Positions 26,898 to 36,182 of a stretch of DNA of 64,000 bases are shown piece by piece; the first letter of the stretch is position 1; each line of letters opens with the position of its first letter. This stretch comes from Microbacterium sp. MYb54. GTDB taxonomy: Bacteria > Actinomycetota > Actinomycetes > Actinomycetales > Microbacteriaceae. The stretch covers positions 1 to 64,000 of the forward strand of contig NZ_PCPA01000017.1 of the NCBI RefSeq assembly GCF_002979515.1, given 5' to 3'. The position numbers and the translations under genes were made by a program. Below the pieces are notes generated by a model. It was not told the origin of the DNA. It saw only the letters and a program-made list of their open reading frames with translations, and made no database searches.

Positions 26898-28642
26898 CGC
26901 CGGAAGAGGTCGCGACCGATGTGCTCATCGTCGGCGCCGGACCGGCGGGGCTCACCCTCGCGGCCCTGCTCGCCCGATACGGAATCGATGCCATCACGGT
27001 GTCGAAGTTCGCCGGTACCGCCCGCACTCCCCGCGCCCACATCACCAACCAGCGTGCGATGGAGGTCTATCGCGATCTGAAGATCGAAGACGAGGTGAAC
27101 CGGATCGCCACCCCGAGCGAGCTCATGTCGAACAACGTCTGGGCGACCAGCTTCGCGGGCACGGAGATCGCACGCCTGCAGACGTGGGGCACGAGCATCG
27201 AGCGGCAGGCCGACTACGACGCGGTGAGTCCGAGCCGGATGTGCAACGCGCCGCAGCATCGGCTGGAACCCGTGCTGCGCGCGTCAGCAGAAGAACACGG
27301 CGCGGACCTGCGCTTCGGGGTCGAGCTCATCGAGATCACCCAGGCTGAGCACGGGGTGCGCGCAGTGGTGCGCGATGAGAGCGGCGTCGAGACGCTGATC
27401 CGCGCGCAGTACGTGGTCGGCGCCGATGGGGCGCGGAGCACGGTGGGGGAACAGCTCGGCTTCAGATTCTCGGGAGAGAGCGGGCTGGGGGCTGCGCTCA
27501 ACATCTTCTTGGAGGCTGACCTCTCCGAGTACTGCGCGCACCGTCCCGGCGTGCTCTATTGGATGACCCAGCCGGGCAACAACTACTGGGTGGGCTCGGG
27601 CACCTGGATCTGCGTGACACCTTTCCGAGAATGGGTGAACCTCTCGATGTACGACCCCGCGGAAGGCGAACCCGACCTCAGCGAGAGCGCGCTCATCGAG
27701 CGCGTGCGCTCGACCATCGGCGATGACACCGTCGACGTGACGATCAAGTCGGTGTCGAAGTGGCAGATCAATCACGTCGTCGCCGAGAGCTATCAGCGCG
27801 GCCGGGCTTTCCTCGTCGGAGACGCCGCCCACCGGCACCCACCTGCCGGGGGCCTCGGCTCGAACACCTCGGTGCAGGACTCTTTCAGCCTCGCCTGGCG
27901 CCTTGCATACGTGATCCGCGGGCTCGCAGGTCCCGAGCTCCTCGCCACGTATGACGCCGAGCGGCAGCCGATCGGTCGGAAGGTCGTCGACCGCGCGATC
28001 GAGAGTGTGGGCAACATGGGCCCGATCGCTGACGCGCTGGGCTTCGCCCCCGGTCAGTCGATCGCCGAGGGATGGGACAACCTCGAGGATCTCTTCTCGG
28101 CCACTCCCCACGGCGCCGATCGCCGAGCTGCACTCGAGGCCGCGATCGAACTTCAGCACTACCAGTTCAACGCGCACGGTTTCGAGTTCGACTTGCGATA
28201 CGAGTCGGCGGCCGTCGTCGACGACGGCACGGATTGGCCGCGAAACGAGCGGGACCCGGCGCTCTACGCGACTCCCTCCACCCATCCGGGCGCGCCGCTC
28301 GCGCATGCGCGGGTCCAGCGCGACTCCGCGCTGCTGTCGACGATCGACCTCGTCGGCGACGGCGTGTTCACGCTCGTCACCGGCATCGCAGATGGAGCGT
28401 GGCGCGAAGCCGCCGCGACGGTGAGCGACGAGCTCGGTGTCGTCATCCGCGTCGCTCAGGTGGCCGTGCGAGGGGAGTACGACGACGTCTACGGCGACTG
28501 GGCGAGGGTTCGCGGCGTGAGTGACGCCGGTGCGCTGCTCGTGCGCCCCGATCGCGTCGTCTCGTGGCGTGCGACCGAGGAGCCCGAGGACGCGGTCACT
28601 GCTCTGCGTACCGCGCTCGGAGCCGTGCTCGCGCGCGCCTGA
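26894..28642 (+). CDS. FAD-dependent phenolic monooxygenase (TfdB/MhpA type)
   Basis: A 582-residue flavoprotein hydroxylase that uses NAD(P)H and O2 to hydroxylate a phenolic ring. The FAD-binding motif LIVGAGPAGLTLAALLARYG is at residues 11-30. The middle motif VVGADGARSTVGEQLG and the FAD/ribityl motif FLVGDAAHRHPPAGGLGSNT are intact. A C-terminal thioredoxin-like domain of about 150 residues is present, as in 2,4-dichlorophenol 6-monooxygenase and 3-(3-hydroxyphenyl)propionate hydroxylase. The substrate is not certain. It is the first enzyme gene of the operon, with a ring-cleaving dioxygenase 46 bases downstream. Confidence 0.85.
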   Translation: MTPEEVATDVLIVGAGPAGLTLAALLARYGIDAITVSKFAGTARTPRAHITNQRAMEVYRDLKIEDEVNRIATPSELMSNNVWATSFAGTEIARLQTWGTSIERQADYDAVSPSRMCNAPQHRLEPVLRASAEEHGADLRFGVELIEITQAEHGVRAVVRDESGVETLIRAQYVVGADGARSTVGEQLGFRFSGESGLGAALNIFLEADLSEYCAHRPGVLYWMTQPGNNYWVGSGTWICVTPFREWVNLSMYDPAEGEPDLSESALIERVRSTIGDDTVDVTIKSVSKWQINHVVAESYQRGRAFLVGDAAHRHPPAGGLGSNTSVQDSFSLAWRLAYVIRGLAGPELLATYDAERQPIGRKVVDRAIESVGNMGPIADALGFAPGQSIAEGWDNLEDLFSATPHGADRRAALEAAIELQHYQFNAHGFEFDLRYESAAVVDDGTDWPRNERDPALYATPSTHPGAPLAHARVQRDSALLSTIDLVGDGVFTLVTGIADGAWREAAATVSDELGVVIRVAQVAVRGEYDDVYGDWARVRGVSDAGALLVRPDRVVSWRATEEPEDAVTALRTALGAVLARA

Positions 28643-28688
28643 CCCGCAGTCACCAGCACTTCGCCAGAACGAACCGAGAGGACGAACC

Positions 28689-29567
28689 ATGAGCGCAAAA
28701 GGCGCCGTTTCAGAGATCGGCTACGTGTCGATGCGCACGCGAGACCTGTCTGCCTCGATCGCCAACGCCGTCGATGTCTTCGGTCTCGCGGTGACCGATT
28801 CGAATGCCCAGAAGGCGTTCATCACCGCCCAGAACAAGCACCACGAACTGATCTACGCGCAAGCCGATGAGGATGCGCTCGACCACACCGGCTTGGTGGT
28901 CGAGAACCGGATGGAGCTCGAGGCCATCCGCGAGAAGGTCGATCGCGGCGGATATCGGATCGTCTCCGAGCACCCGATCGAGGACCACATCGAGGAGGGC
29001 TTCGCCTTCGTCGGGCCCGAAGGGTTCACCTGGCAGATCTATACCGAGAGCATCGACTACTCGATGCTCAAGCGAGGATCGCTCGCGCCGGATCGCCTGG
29101 GGCACACGAACATCCAGGTGAGGGACTCGAAGGCGCAACGCGACTTCCTGGGCGAGGTGTTCGATTTCGTCGTCTCCGACAACATCGGCGACGAGAACTT
29201 CTTCATGCGCTGCAACAACGACCACCACGGCATCGCGGTCTTCAAATCCACCCGCGCTGCGATGCACCATCACGCATGGCAGGCTGGCAACATCATGGAT
29301 CTCGCCCGTCTCGGCGACCGGCTCGCCCGTCGCGGATCGCGCCTCGCCTGGGGGCCGGTGCGCCACGGCGCGGGCGACAACGTCGCGGTCTACTACGTCG
29401 AACCCAACGGCGCGGTGATCGAGTACTACTGCGATATGGAGACCATCCGCGACAAGGAGCGACCCGAGCGTCGGTTCGATGCCGACGATCTCTACTGGAT
29501 CAATCAGTGGGATGGTCAGGTGCCGCCCGGCATCCTCGACCACGGTGTCGTCCCCATAGAGCGATGA
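28689..29567 (+). CDS. Type I extradiol ring-cleavage dioxygenase (VOC fold)
   Basis: A 292-residue vicinal-oxygen-chelate protein with two related halves. The C-terminal half carries the Fe(II) or Mn(II) ligands: His139 (LGHTNIQV), a His in the AMHHHAWQ cluster (193-195) and Glu245 (NGAVIEYY). It would cleave the catechol made by the monooxygenase at a bond next to a hydroxyl group. The ATG at 28689 follows GAGAGGAC. Its position between a monooxygenase and a fumarylacetoacetase-family hydrolase makes a meta-cleavage pathway likely. Confidence 0.88.
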   Translation: MSAKGAVSEIGYVSMRTRDLSASIANAVDVFGLAVTDSNAQKAFITAQNKHHELIYAQADEDALDHTGLVVENRMELEAIREKVDRGGYRIVSEHPIEDHIEEGFAFVGPEGFTWQIYTESIDYSMLKRGSLAPDRLGHTNIQVRDSKAQRDFLGEVFDFVVSDNIGDENFFMRCNNDHHGIAVFKSTRAAMHHHAWQAGNIMDLARLGDRLARRGSRLAWGPVRHGAGDNVAVYYVEPNGAVIEYYCDMETIRDKERPERRFDADDLYWINQWDGQVPPGILDHGVVPIER

Positions 29568-29623
29568 TCCGAAACGCACACGGACACTCCCCGACCCTGA
29601 GTTCACCATCAAAGGAATCACAT

Positions 29624-30466
29624 ATGCGTCTTGCAAACCTTGACGGCCGAGCTGTCATCCTCACAGACGATGCCAGCGGCTTCGACGTCTTCGACGCCAG
29701 CTCGGGCCGATTCGGTCCGAGCATTCAGGACGTCTACGAAAAGTGGGAGGCATTCTCGGAGTGGGGGTCTGAGGCCTCCGGACCTGCGATCGCGATCGAG
29801 GAGTCGAAACTCGGCCCGGTCTCACCACGCCCCTTCCAGGCGTTCGGAATCGGCTTGAACTACGACGAGCATGTCGCGGAGAGCGGTTTCGGCCGGCCGG
29901 AGAAGCTTCCCCCCGTCTTCCCGAAGTTCCAGTCGTCCATCTCGGGACCCTTTGAGACCGTCGAGCTGGTGCCGGGAGGCCGCACCGACTGGGAGGCCGA
30001 GCTCGTCGTCGTGATCGGACGCACGGCGCACCGCATCGCGGAAGGATCCGGCTGGGATCACGTGGCAGGCGTGACGGTCGGACAGGATCTCTCGGAACGG
30101 ACGACCCAGCTCGACGGTCCGGCACCGCAGTTCGGTCTCGGGAAGTCCTTCCCCGGCTACTCCCCTCAGGGTCCCTGGCTGGTGACCCCCGACGAACTGC
30201 CCGACCGCGACGACCTCGCGATCTTCTGCGAACTCGATGGCGAGCGGGTGCAGGACGGCCGTACGAGCCAGATGATCTTCGACGTGGCGACGCTCGTCGA
30301 GCGGCTCTCCGGAATCGTGACGCTGCATCCGGGCGATGTGATCTACTCGGGCACGCCCTCCGGGGTGGGCTTCGTGCGCGAGCCCGCACGCCTCATCCGA
30401 CCCGGTGAGACGCTCGTCACCACCATTGAGGGAGTCGGCACCATTCGCCAGGTTTTCGTCGGCTGA
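29624..30466 (+). CDS. Fumarylacetoacetate hydrolase-family protein
   Basis: A 280-residue member of the FAH superfamily, starting at 29624 after AAAGGA. The core is recognisable: FGIGLNYDEHVAESG, then PPVFPKFQSSISGP, DWEAELVVVIGR (metal-binding Glu), VTVGQDLSERTTQ, GKSFPGYSPQGPWL and GDVIYSGTPSGVGF. Members hydrolyse or hydrate/isomerise the dienoic acids formed by ring cleavage. Here it probably processes the ring-fission product of the preceding dioxygenase. The exact reaction cannot be told from sequence. Confidence 0.85.
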   Translation: MRLANLDGRAVILTDDASGFDVFDASSGRFGPSIQDVYEKWEAFSEWGSEASGPAIAIEESKLGPVSPRPFQAFGIGLNYDEHVAESGFGRPEKLPPVFPKFQSSISGPFETVELVPGGRTDWEAELVVVIGRTAHRIAEGSGWDHVAGVTVGQDLSERTTQLDGPAPQFGLGKSFPGYSPQGPWLVTPDELPDRDDLAIFCELDGERVQDGRTSQMIFDVATLVERLSGIVTLHPGDVIYSGTPSGVGFVREPARLIRPGETLVTTIEGVGTIRQVFVG

Positions 30467-30722
30467 ATGCGGAACCATGACAGACGATCAGAAGAAGGCG
30501 ATCGTCCTGGAGTACTTCAGCGTCGTCGTCAGCGACACGACTGTCGCGTGTGAGGGGATGACGCGCGGAGCGCACAAGGATGGCACATGGGCTACCGGTG
30601 ATTCGGAATGGGGCACTGGTCGCGTCTGCGAGGTCTGGGATTTCCAGATCCAGCGCTTCCACATCTATCTTGATCGCGACTACGCCGGTCTTGAAGCGCC
30701 CTGGGTTTGATGGAGACTCGCG

Positions 30723-31459
30723 CTATTTGATTCCCACCAGCTGATCTGCGGTGGTTTGGTCAGCATAGAACGTCTGCTCGAACTCGGCCGGCGGGAGTCG
30801 CCGAGGTAGCCGTGGAGTCGTTGCATGTTGTGCCAGTGCACCCACCCGAGGGGCGCGAGCTCGACGGTTCTCCAGGCGCCCGGGCGTGCGGGTCCACGGA
30901 CGATTTCGGTCGTGTAGTAGCCGTTGACGGTCTCGGCGAGGGCATTGTCATAGCTATCGCCGACGGCCCCGATCGACGGTGTCGCGCCGATCTCAGCGAG
31001 TCGTTCGCCGTAGCGAATGGACGTAAATTGACTGCCCGCATCCGAGTGACAGCGGAGATCCTCATGATGACGGCCCCTCGACCAGCGAGCCATCTCGATC
31101 GCGTCGAGGACCATGGCGGTGCGCATGTGTGACGCGCACCGCCATCCGACGATCATCCGGGAGTACGCGTCGATGATGAAGCAGACCTAGGCGACGCCCG
31201 CCCAGGTCGGCATGAACGTCAGATCTGTGACCCAGCGCCGGTTCGGGGCCGTCGCACTGAACTCCCGCTTCACCAGGTCAGGGTGCCTCGCGGCCGTGGG
31301 ACCGGGGCGAGTTGTCTTCACTCGTTTGCTTCGGGTCGCGCTCTCGATACCGGCAGCACGCATGAGCCGGCCGATCTGGTCCCGGCCGATATCGATCCCG
31401 TTGCGGCGGGCGGTCTTCCAGAGCGTCACTAGTTCCAGGGTGAGGACCGCGTCGCTCAC
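30723..31459 (-). pseudogene. IS3 OrfB (DDE integrase) remnant
   Basis: The integrase domain has its catalytic residues in place: NRRWVTDLTFMPTW (D), CHSDAGSQFTSIRYGERLAE (D) and DNALAETVNGYYTTEIV (E). It is interrupted by a stop where AYVCF would be expected (GCC TAG at about 31187-31192) and by a frameshift after LHGYLGD; the restored ending is LPPAEFEQTFYADQ, with the stop at 30723-30725. It is not functional as read. Confidence 0.75.
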
Positions 31460-31599
31460 GGCCCGCGCTGACGGGCACGGTTCTTCGCGGCGCAGTACGT
31501 GCTCGGAGCCACCTGCAACAGGCTGCAGATGGCTCGACTCCGAGCGGGCGATCTTCGACGACGTCGGTCTTGTTCGCGTCGATGAACGCGACTACTTCC

Positions 31600-31935
31600 A
31601 GTGTTGGCGGTCGAGCTCCGCCCCGAAGAAAGACGCGGCCCTCTTCAGAATTTCGTTCGCCCGCCGCAACTCACGCACTTCTTGCTCGAGCTCCCGCACC
31701 CGGCGAGCCTCCGCGGTGCTCACGCCGGCGACGTGGCCGTCATCAACGTCGGCTTGCTTGGCCACATCCGGGCCGACTCGACCCCGTAACCGAGCTGTGA
31801 CGCGGCCCGATGGACCGTTCCATGCTCCGTCCCGAGCTCCGCTCGCAGAGTCCGTACCATCTGAACCGCCGCAGCCTTCTCCTCCGGAGAATACCGACGT
31901 GCCGTCGGCTTCCCAGATCCCTGATTCGACACCAT
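31600..31935 (-). pseudogene. IS3 OrfA (helix-turn-helix) remnant
   Basis: Starts MVSNQGSGKPTARRYSPEEK at 31935 and continues AVQMVRTLRAELGTEHGTVH with the typical helix-turn-helix of IS3 OrfA. After about 31770 the sequence continues only in another frame (QADVDDGHVAGVSTAEARRV, then ELRRANEILKRAASFFGAEL), so a frameshift has broken it. The leucine-zipper-like C-terminus and the A-S-F-F-A-A-E-L-type ending are characteristic. Confidence 0.75.
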
Positions 31936-32682
31936 GACTCCATCCTCGTTTTCAAGGTCAAGAGCCTCCAACAAACTCAGGGCGCTTCACTTGACACCGC
32001 TCGCTACCCTTGGCTGCCGAGTGAGCTGTTCCCAATGCTCGCGCTTCGTGGACATGGCTCCCGGCGGCAACTTCAACTGTGCGCCTGTCCGGAACCGCAC
32101 TCGGACGAACGGAAGGGGTATCACGGGTCGAGTCGGGGAAATCGTGATGAACAGGTTACCCACTGGATCATCGTCTCGCGTCCGCGGGATCGACGATGGC
32201 TCGGAAGGGGAGGTTCTCCCCGTCGTCAGGAGGTCCACGCCGAGCGCAGAACGGGGCCGAGTGCCGCGCATGGTGGCGGTCTCGTCCGGCCATGCATGAG
32301 GTGAAGGTACAGATTGTCGGCGTTGTTGGTCGTCGGTCCGCAGAACTGCCGGGGCTCGAGTCCTGCTCGAGCACCGATCACGCTGTCGCGTTGTGTACGC
32401 ATCCAGCCGGCGATCTCGTGGGGCGTCGTCTCCTCTTCCAGCGGTAGAGCGCCCGTGCTGCCGGCCCCACGTTCAGGAGGCGAAGGTCTACTGCCTCAAG
32501 GAGAACGGACTCGACGTCGGCTTCTGCGACACGTTGAGCCTCGCTCGTGTTGGCGGGTAGTCGTCGAGCTGTGCGGGCGTTCGGACGGACGGACGGACGG
32601 AGTATCGATCGTTCGGACCCCCCCCCGGCGCTCGGGCGGGAGCGATAGCCGTGACGAGACGCGGATGGGATGAACAGTGAAA

Positions 32683-32899
32683 CGACCGTCTGCGGCGGGG
32701 CATCGCCGTCTTCCTGGCTCTGGCGCTTTCCGCGTGTGCTCCCGCACCACCGCCACCAGCCATCGCAGCGAACGACATCGCGATGACCGTTGATCTAGCC
32801 TCGCAAAGGCTTACAGCGTACAGGTGGGTACGCGCGGTGGGGTACGGGGGCTTCACCTTACTGCGCGCGACGCAAACGGTCTGTGCTGAACCCTCTTGA
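32683..32899 (+). pseudogene. Lipoprotein signal-sequence remnant
   Basis: The frame reads RLRRGIAVFLALALSACAPA, a textbook lipoprotein signal with lipobox L-S-A-C, followed by about 45 residues and a stop at 32897-32899. No start codon exists in this frame; a GTG start (32676, KRP) is one base out of frame. The mature part is too short to identify. Confidence 0.35.
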
Positions 32900-33446
32900 C
32901 AGGTCCTCTACTGAGTGGGACGCTGTGGTTCAGAATCAATATGCACGAGGAACGCACACCCCACGGCCGTTTTTCTCGTGTCGGCAACTTTTGATTTGTT
33001 GTGTCTTGTCGGTCGAGCAACTCAGACGGCGAGGCCGAAGGGCCGGTCACTCCCCAGGGCGATCGGCCCCGGCCTTGCACCGGTGGACCTTCGGCCCTCG
33101 GCGGGTGGCCTGCGTTCCGACGTTCGGCATTTGCGACGCAGACAGGTTGGCTCGGGTGGTCTTCAGCAATCCGGGGGCTTCGGTGGCTCGACTGAATCGT
33201 TGACCCGCGCTTGCGTGCATGTCGTGTTTTGATCGCTGCGACGTGGATTGGGCGGCGGCGTCCTTCGGTCATAGGCGAAGCTGCGATCGGAGATGCGCGC
33301 TCATTGGGCTCTATCGGTTGTGTCCGACGGTTCCTCCCGTGCCTGGCGGACACCCTCCTGGCGGATGTGTCATAACGTTCATTGAAACTGATGCCGGTCA
33401 CAGATCTTTGTGATCGTCGGAGGACATGATGCGACGGGTTCAGAAA

Positions 33447-33484
33447 TAGAGGGGCGGAACCACTGTGGGTAACCCGCCCCTCTA
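33447..33484 (+). terminator. 11-bp hairpin
   Basis: TAGAGGGGCGG at 33447-33457 pairs with CCGCCCCTCTA at 33474-33484; loop of 16 bases. It follows a tiny frame (ATG 33426) with a good ribosome site that stops after seven codons, possibly the cut 5' end of a gene. Confidence 0.4.
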
Positions 33485-33621
33485 CCGGCCTCGCCGGCGG
33501 AGCAGCCTGAGCTGCAAGCGGGGCCTCACCTCGGCGTAAGGGGGGAGATCCTAGCCGAGGCAGTTTCTGTACGAGCGCTCCACTCCTGGCGTGGCTACGG
33601 ATGAACCTCGTAGGTCGGGAT

Positions 33622-33650
33622 TCTCGGGCTGGCACGCGGCCAGCCCGAGA
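33622..33650. terminator. 11-bp hairpin
   Basis: TCTCGGGCTGG at 33622-33632 pairs with CCAGCCCGAGA at 33640-33650; loop of 7 bases. It lies downstream of the TetR remnant on the minus strand and might have terminated it. Confidence 0.45.
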
Positions 33651-33691
33651 CCATCACGTGTTGTGCATCCTCAACCCGAATCGGAGCACAA

Positions 33692-33735
33692 AATGATGAC
33701 ACTAGCCCCCACCGGTGTCATCATTTGATGACACC
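33692..33735. promoter_or_regulatory. Operator-like array of three TGATGACAC half-sites
   Basis: AATGATGACAC (33692-33702) is the inverse of GTGTCATCATT (33715-33725), which overlaps a 22-bp palindrome at 33714-33735 (arms GGTGTCATCA and TGATGACACC around TT). Three alternating half-sites look like a binding site for a dimeric regulator. The broken TetR gene lies next to it, but its 3' end faces the site, so ownership is uncertain. Confidence 0.5.
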
Positions 33736-33801
33736 TATTTGTACCATCATCGTGCAGCGACACTACCACTGGAGGGCTAGTGTCGATCGTTTCCTTGCGC
33801 G

Positions 33802-34355
33802 TCAGCCCGATGTTGATGCGAGGGGCTCGAGGAACATTGTTTGCGCGACGCGTCTGAGGTATGACTCCAGAGCGTGGCGGGACATGCTTGCGAGTGGTTC
33901 GTATTCGAAGAGGAGGCGATTCAAGGCTGTGCCCATGACCATGGCCGACCATATGGATGCACGTTCATCGACGTGATCGATTGCGTACTGTCGCAGTACG
34001 GGTAACACGTTGCCGTAGTAGTTGTCCTTGAAGCGGCATCGGGCTGCTTCGTTGGTTGCGCTTGCCCGGAGCAACGAGAGCGCCGTTGGCTGATCTTCCC
34101 ACGTTCGAAAGCAGGTCGAGATGAGGTCATCCACCCAGTCCTCGCCTGCGCTCGGACCGTCGCCAAACTGCGTTATTAAGGTCGTGACCTCGATGAACAG
34201 TCCCTGTTTGCCGCCAAAGTAGCGACGGATCAGGGCTTGGTCGTGACCGGCGAGTTCCGCGATTGCTCGCGTCGTCGTCCGTTCGTACCCGTTTCGGGCG
34301 AATAGCTCGCGGGCCGCGGAGAGGAACGCCTCTCGGCTGTTGGGCCACCGGGGGT
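33802..34355 (-). pseudogene. TetR-family regulator, 5' end lost
   Basis: The minus-strand frame begins abruptly at about 34355 with NSREAFLSAARELFARNGYE and continues with RTTTRAIAELAGHDQALIRR and YFGGKQGLFIEV, the TetR helix-turn-helix. It then runs uninterrupted through the C-terminal ligand domain to the stop at 33802. The first 10-15 residues and the start codon are missing because a surface-protein fragment begins exactly there. A GTG at 34134 would give only the ligand domain. The DNA-binding region itself is complete, so the break is recent. Confidence 0.7.
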
Positions 34356-35062
34356 ACTACGGGAAGCGGGACACTCAACGTCGTCGGTGGGGCCTTCGTG
34401 CAGAGCCCCGTACTGCCCCTTGGGGCGACGGTTCATCTTGAAGAAGTGACCCCGACTCCGATTCCTGGAACGAACTGGGCGACGCCGACGCTGAGCCGTA
34501 ACGACTTCCAGGTCACCGCGGGCGGCACGATCAATGTCATCCTTACCAACACGCTCGCTCGTGAGACGGGCGTGGTTACGTGGGAGAAGACGGATGCGGT
34601 TGGTGGTGCCGCGTTGGCGGGTTCGGTGTGGGAGCTGGTGGGGCCTGCGGGCACGGTTTCGGTGACGGACAATGCCGCTGGCGATGCGGATCCTGCGGTT
34701 GGTGCTTTCCAGGTCGTGGGTCTCGGATGGGGGGGGATTACACCCTCACGGAGGTGACTGCTCCTGCGGGATATGTTCTCGATACCAGTGCGCACACGTT
34801 TGTAGTGGGTGCGACCGCGTTGACGGTCGATCTCGCGCAGATCACGAACGCTCGTGAGACGGGCGTGGTGCCGCCGCCTCCGTCGACGAACTCAGGTGGG
34901 ATGGCTACCGGCATGACGCCGCTCGCGATCACCGGGGGTGGGCTGCCAATTGGGCTAACGCTCGTCGCCACGGTTCTCAGTGCAATCGGGATTGGGATCT
35001 TCGTAGCGTCACGGCATCGTAGACACCGGGATGAGCAACTCCTCGAACCGTCGTCAGACTAG
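34356..35062 (+). pseudogene. LAITG surface protein, 3' fragment with frameshift
   Basis: The frame reads TGSGTLNVVGGAFVQSPVLP, PIPGTNWATPTLSRNDFQVT, then two SpaA-like parts (VVTWEKTDAVGGAALAGSVW to GAFQVVGLGWG), and after a frameshift DYTLTEVTAPAGYVLDTSAH, LAITG, a hydrophobic helix and RHRRHRDEQ. The break is in a run of eight G (34729-34736); seven would restore WGDYTLTE, the reading in both intact paralogues. The 5' two thirds is absent: the fragment joins the TetR remnant directly. A more decayed relative lies at 5940-6170. Confidence 0.75.
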
Positions 35063-35078
35063 GGCGGACACCAGGCAA

Positions 35079-35127
35079 ACACTCGAAGGGGTGGATTCAC
35101 ACTTTGTGAATCCACCCCTTCAAGTGT
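35079..35127 (+). terminator. Strong terminator after the surface-protein fragment
   Basis: A perfect 16-bp stem (35085-35100 with 35106-35121, loop ACTTT) extended by five further pairs (ACACT/AGTGT) after one mismatch, and followed by TTT. It is the most conventional factor-independent terminator in the window. Confidence 0.85.
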
Positions 35128-35588
35128 TTTGAAGTGGCGGCGGCGCTGGCGAGGCAGGCTCAGAGGATGATGTCCGTGCGTGTTCCGGCGCTGCCGACGG
35201 GAGAGTGGGAGCATTGGCGGAACGCGGCGTTCGGCCATGCTGACATCGAGTAAAACGTTGCAAGCCTGACGTGACGATCCCCCGAGAGGCGTGGTGGGCT
35301 GGCTGTTGGCAGAAGCTGCGTAACGAGGGTAAGTCGACTCTTCACAATCGAGGATGCAATTGCGGCCTGAATCCTTCGAGCTGGGTATGGAGGAAGGCGC
35401 CACCGTCGCCATGAGCCAGATCGCCGCCGAGCTCCCACCCTGACGCAAGATTGTTGTCACTGTTGGTCACCTATCCCGACGCCGCGTTCCGAGACCACGT
35501 GCGGCTGGAGTCGCTGATCGGCTGAGAGTCGGCTCCGTCGAGAGCACATGAAGGGCACTCTGCGCGGGTTCGGTTCCGGGGCGAGGCG
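35128..35588. other. No supported gene
   Basis: Two short coding-like pieces on + (MSVRVPALPTGEWEHWRNAA near 35170; LLSLLVTYPDAAFRDHVRLE near 35450-35524) suggest a decayed gene, but they are too short to identify. Confidence 0.4.
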
Positions 35589-36167
35589 TCAGGCGCGCAG
35601 GCCGGTCAGCAGCATGGTGAGGTAGCGGTGGGCGGTCCGGACCCGGCTGTCGCGATCGGCACGGCGATGGACGTCGTGCGCGGTGACCGCGAAGGCGATC
35701 CCGCACATCAGCGGAATCACGTCCTCGCTGGTCAGATCGGACCGGACGGCACGCGACCGCCGAGCGCGGTCAAGCAACTGCCCGGCGAGCGGGCCCAAAG
35801 TCGCCTTCAACTCGACCGTGCGCGGCAGAACGTTCACTAGAGCCGCATTCACCGTCGACAACGCCGGATTGTTGACCTGCGCCTCGATCGTGTGCCCGAG
35901 GAAGTCCGCGAGGGACTGCCACGGATCTTCGTTGTCGAGGGCTCGTTTCGCATGGCCGATCAGGGATTCCAGACTCGGGGTGGCCAGCTCCTCGATCAGC
36001 GCCTCGACCGACGGGAAGTTGCGGTACACGGTCGCGACACCGACCCCGGCGAGCCGAGCGACCTCGTTGAGCTGCACCGCGGAGCCGTCGTCGACCAGGC
36101 CCCGGGCAACATCGACGATCCGCTTCCGGTTGCGGGTGGCGTCGCGGCGAGTGGGTTCGGCGTTCAC
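35589..36167 (-). CDS. TetR/AcrR-family regulator
   Basis: A 192-residue repressor. Helix-turn-helix: ATRNRKRIVDVARGLVDDGS, then VQLNEVARLAGVGVATVYRN and FPSVEALIEEL. The C-terminal domain is all-helical and binds an unknown ligand. It is divergent from the alpha/beta-hydrolase at 36248; the gap contains two 14-bp near-identical motifs at 36183 and 36216 that are good candidates for its operators. It probably represses the hydrolase operon and itself. Confidence 0.87.
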   Translation of the reverse strand: MNAEPTRRDATRNRKRIVDVARGLVDDGSAVQLNEVARLAGVGVATVYRNFPSVEALIEELATPSLESLIGHAKRALDNEDPWQSLADFLGHTIEAQVNNPALSTVNAALVNVLPRTVELKATLGPLAGQLLDRARRSRAVRSDLTSEDVIPLMCGIAFAVTAHDVHRRADRDSRVRTAHRYLTMLLTGLRA

Positions 36168-36182
36168 TCCAGCAGTGTAACT

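Larger units (their letters stand above)
30692..31989 (-). mobile_element. Degenerate IS3-family insertion element
   Basis: Imperfect terminal inverted repeats of about 28 bp: TGAAGCGCCCTGGGTTTGAT at 30692 and, on the other strand, TGAAGCGCCCTGAGTTTGTT ending at 31989. Two transposase frames lie between them on the minus strand. If the left end is taken at 30693, a CTT duplication flanks the element (30690-30692 and 31990-31992), but IS3 ends normally start TG, so this is not settled. The element lies within the NTF2-like gene of the aromatic operon. Confidence 0.8.
30477..32026 (+). pseudogene. NTF2-like (SnoaL-type) gene split by an IS element
   Basis: The 5' part (30477-30691) reads MTDDQKKAIVLEYF, then VVSDTTVACEGMTRGAHKDG and FHIYLDRDYAGL. 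After the IS element the sequence resumes as DTARYPWLPSEL from about 31993, the normal continuation of such proteins. The 5' part is also too short: about 50 residues seem to be missing between the first helix and VVSDTT, so it suffered a deletion as well. Intact relatives are about 130-residue cone-shaped proteins often found in aromatic catabolic operons. The current frame ends inside the IS end with APWV and a stop at 30710. Confidence 0.75.
32027..33801. other. Degenerate stretch after the aromatic operon
   Basis: About 1.8 kb with no intact gene. It contains a probable lipoprotein remnant (32683-32899), several hairpins (33447-33484, 33622-33650), an inverted pair around GGCCGAAGG near 33030-33105 and repeated TGATGACAC half-sites (33692-33735). 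Short minus-strand frames between 31.99 and 32.37 kb look partly coding (VGNLFITISPTRP) but could not be assigned. Confidence 0.5.

Noticed and set aside
27284..28690. Long minus-strand frame (468 codons) opposite the aromatic monooxygenase
   Set aside because: It is the antisense shadow of a well-supported flavoprotein gene; composition is Arg/His/Gly-rich and no motif or ribosome site is present.
30690..31992. Target-site duplication of the IS3 element (CTT)
   Set aside because: It fits only if the left end lacks the T that IS3 ends normally start with. Kept as a possibility, not annotated as a feature.
32853..33635. 260-codon minus-strand frame
   Set aside because: Low-complexity Arg/Pro/Ser-rich sequence crossing hairpins; no motif or start signal.
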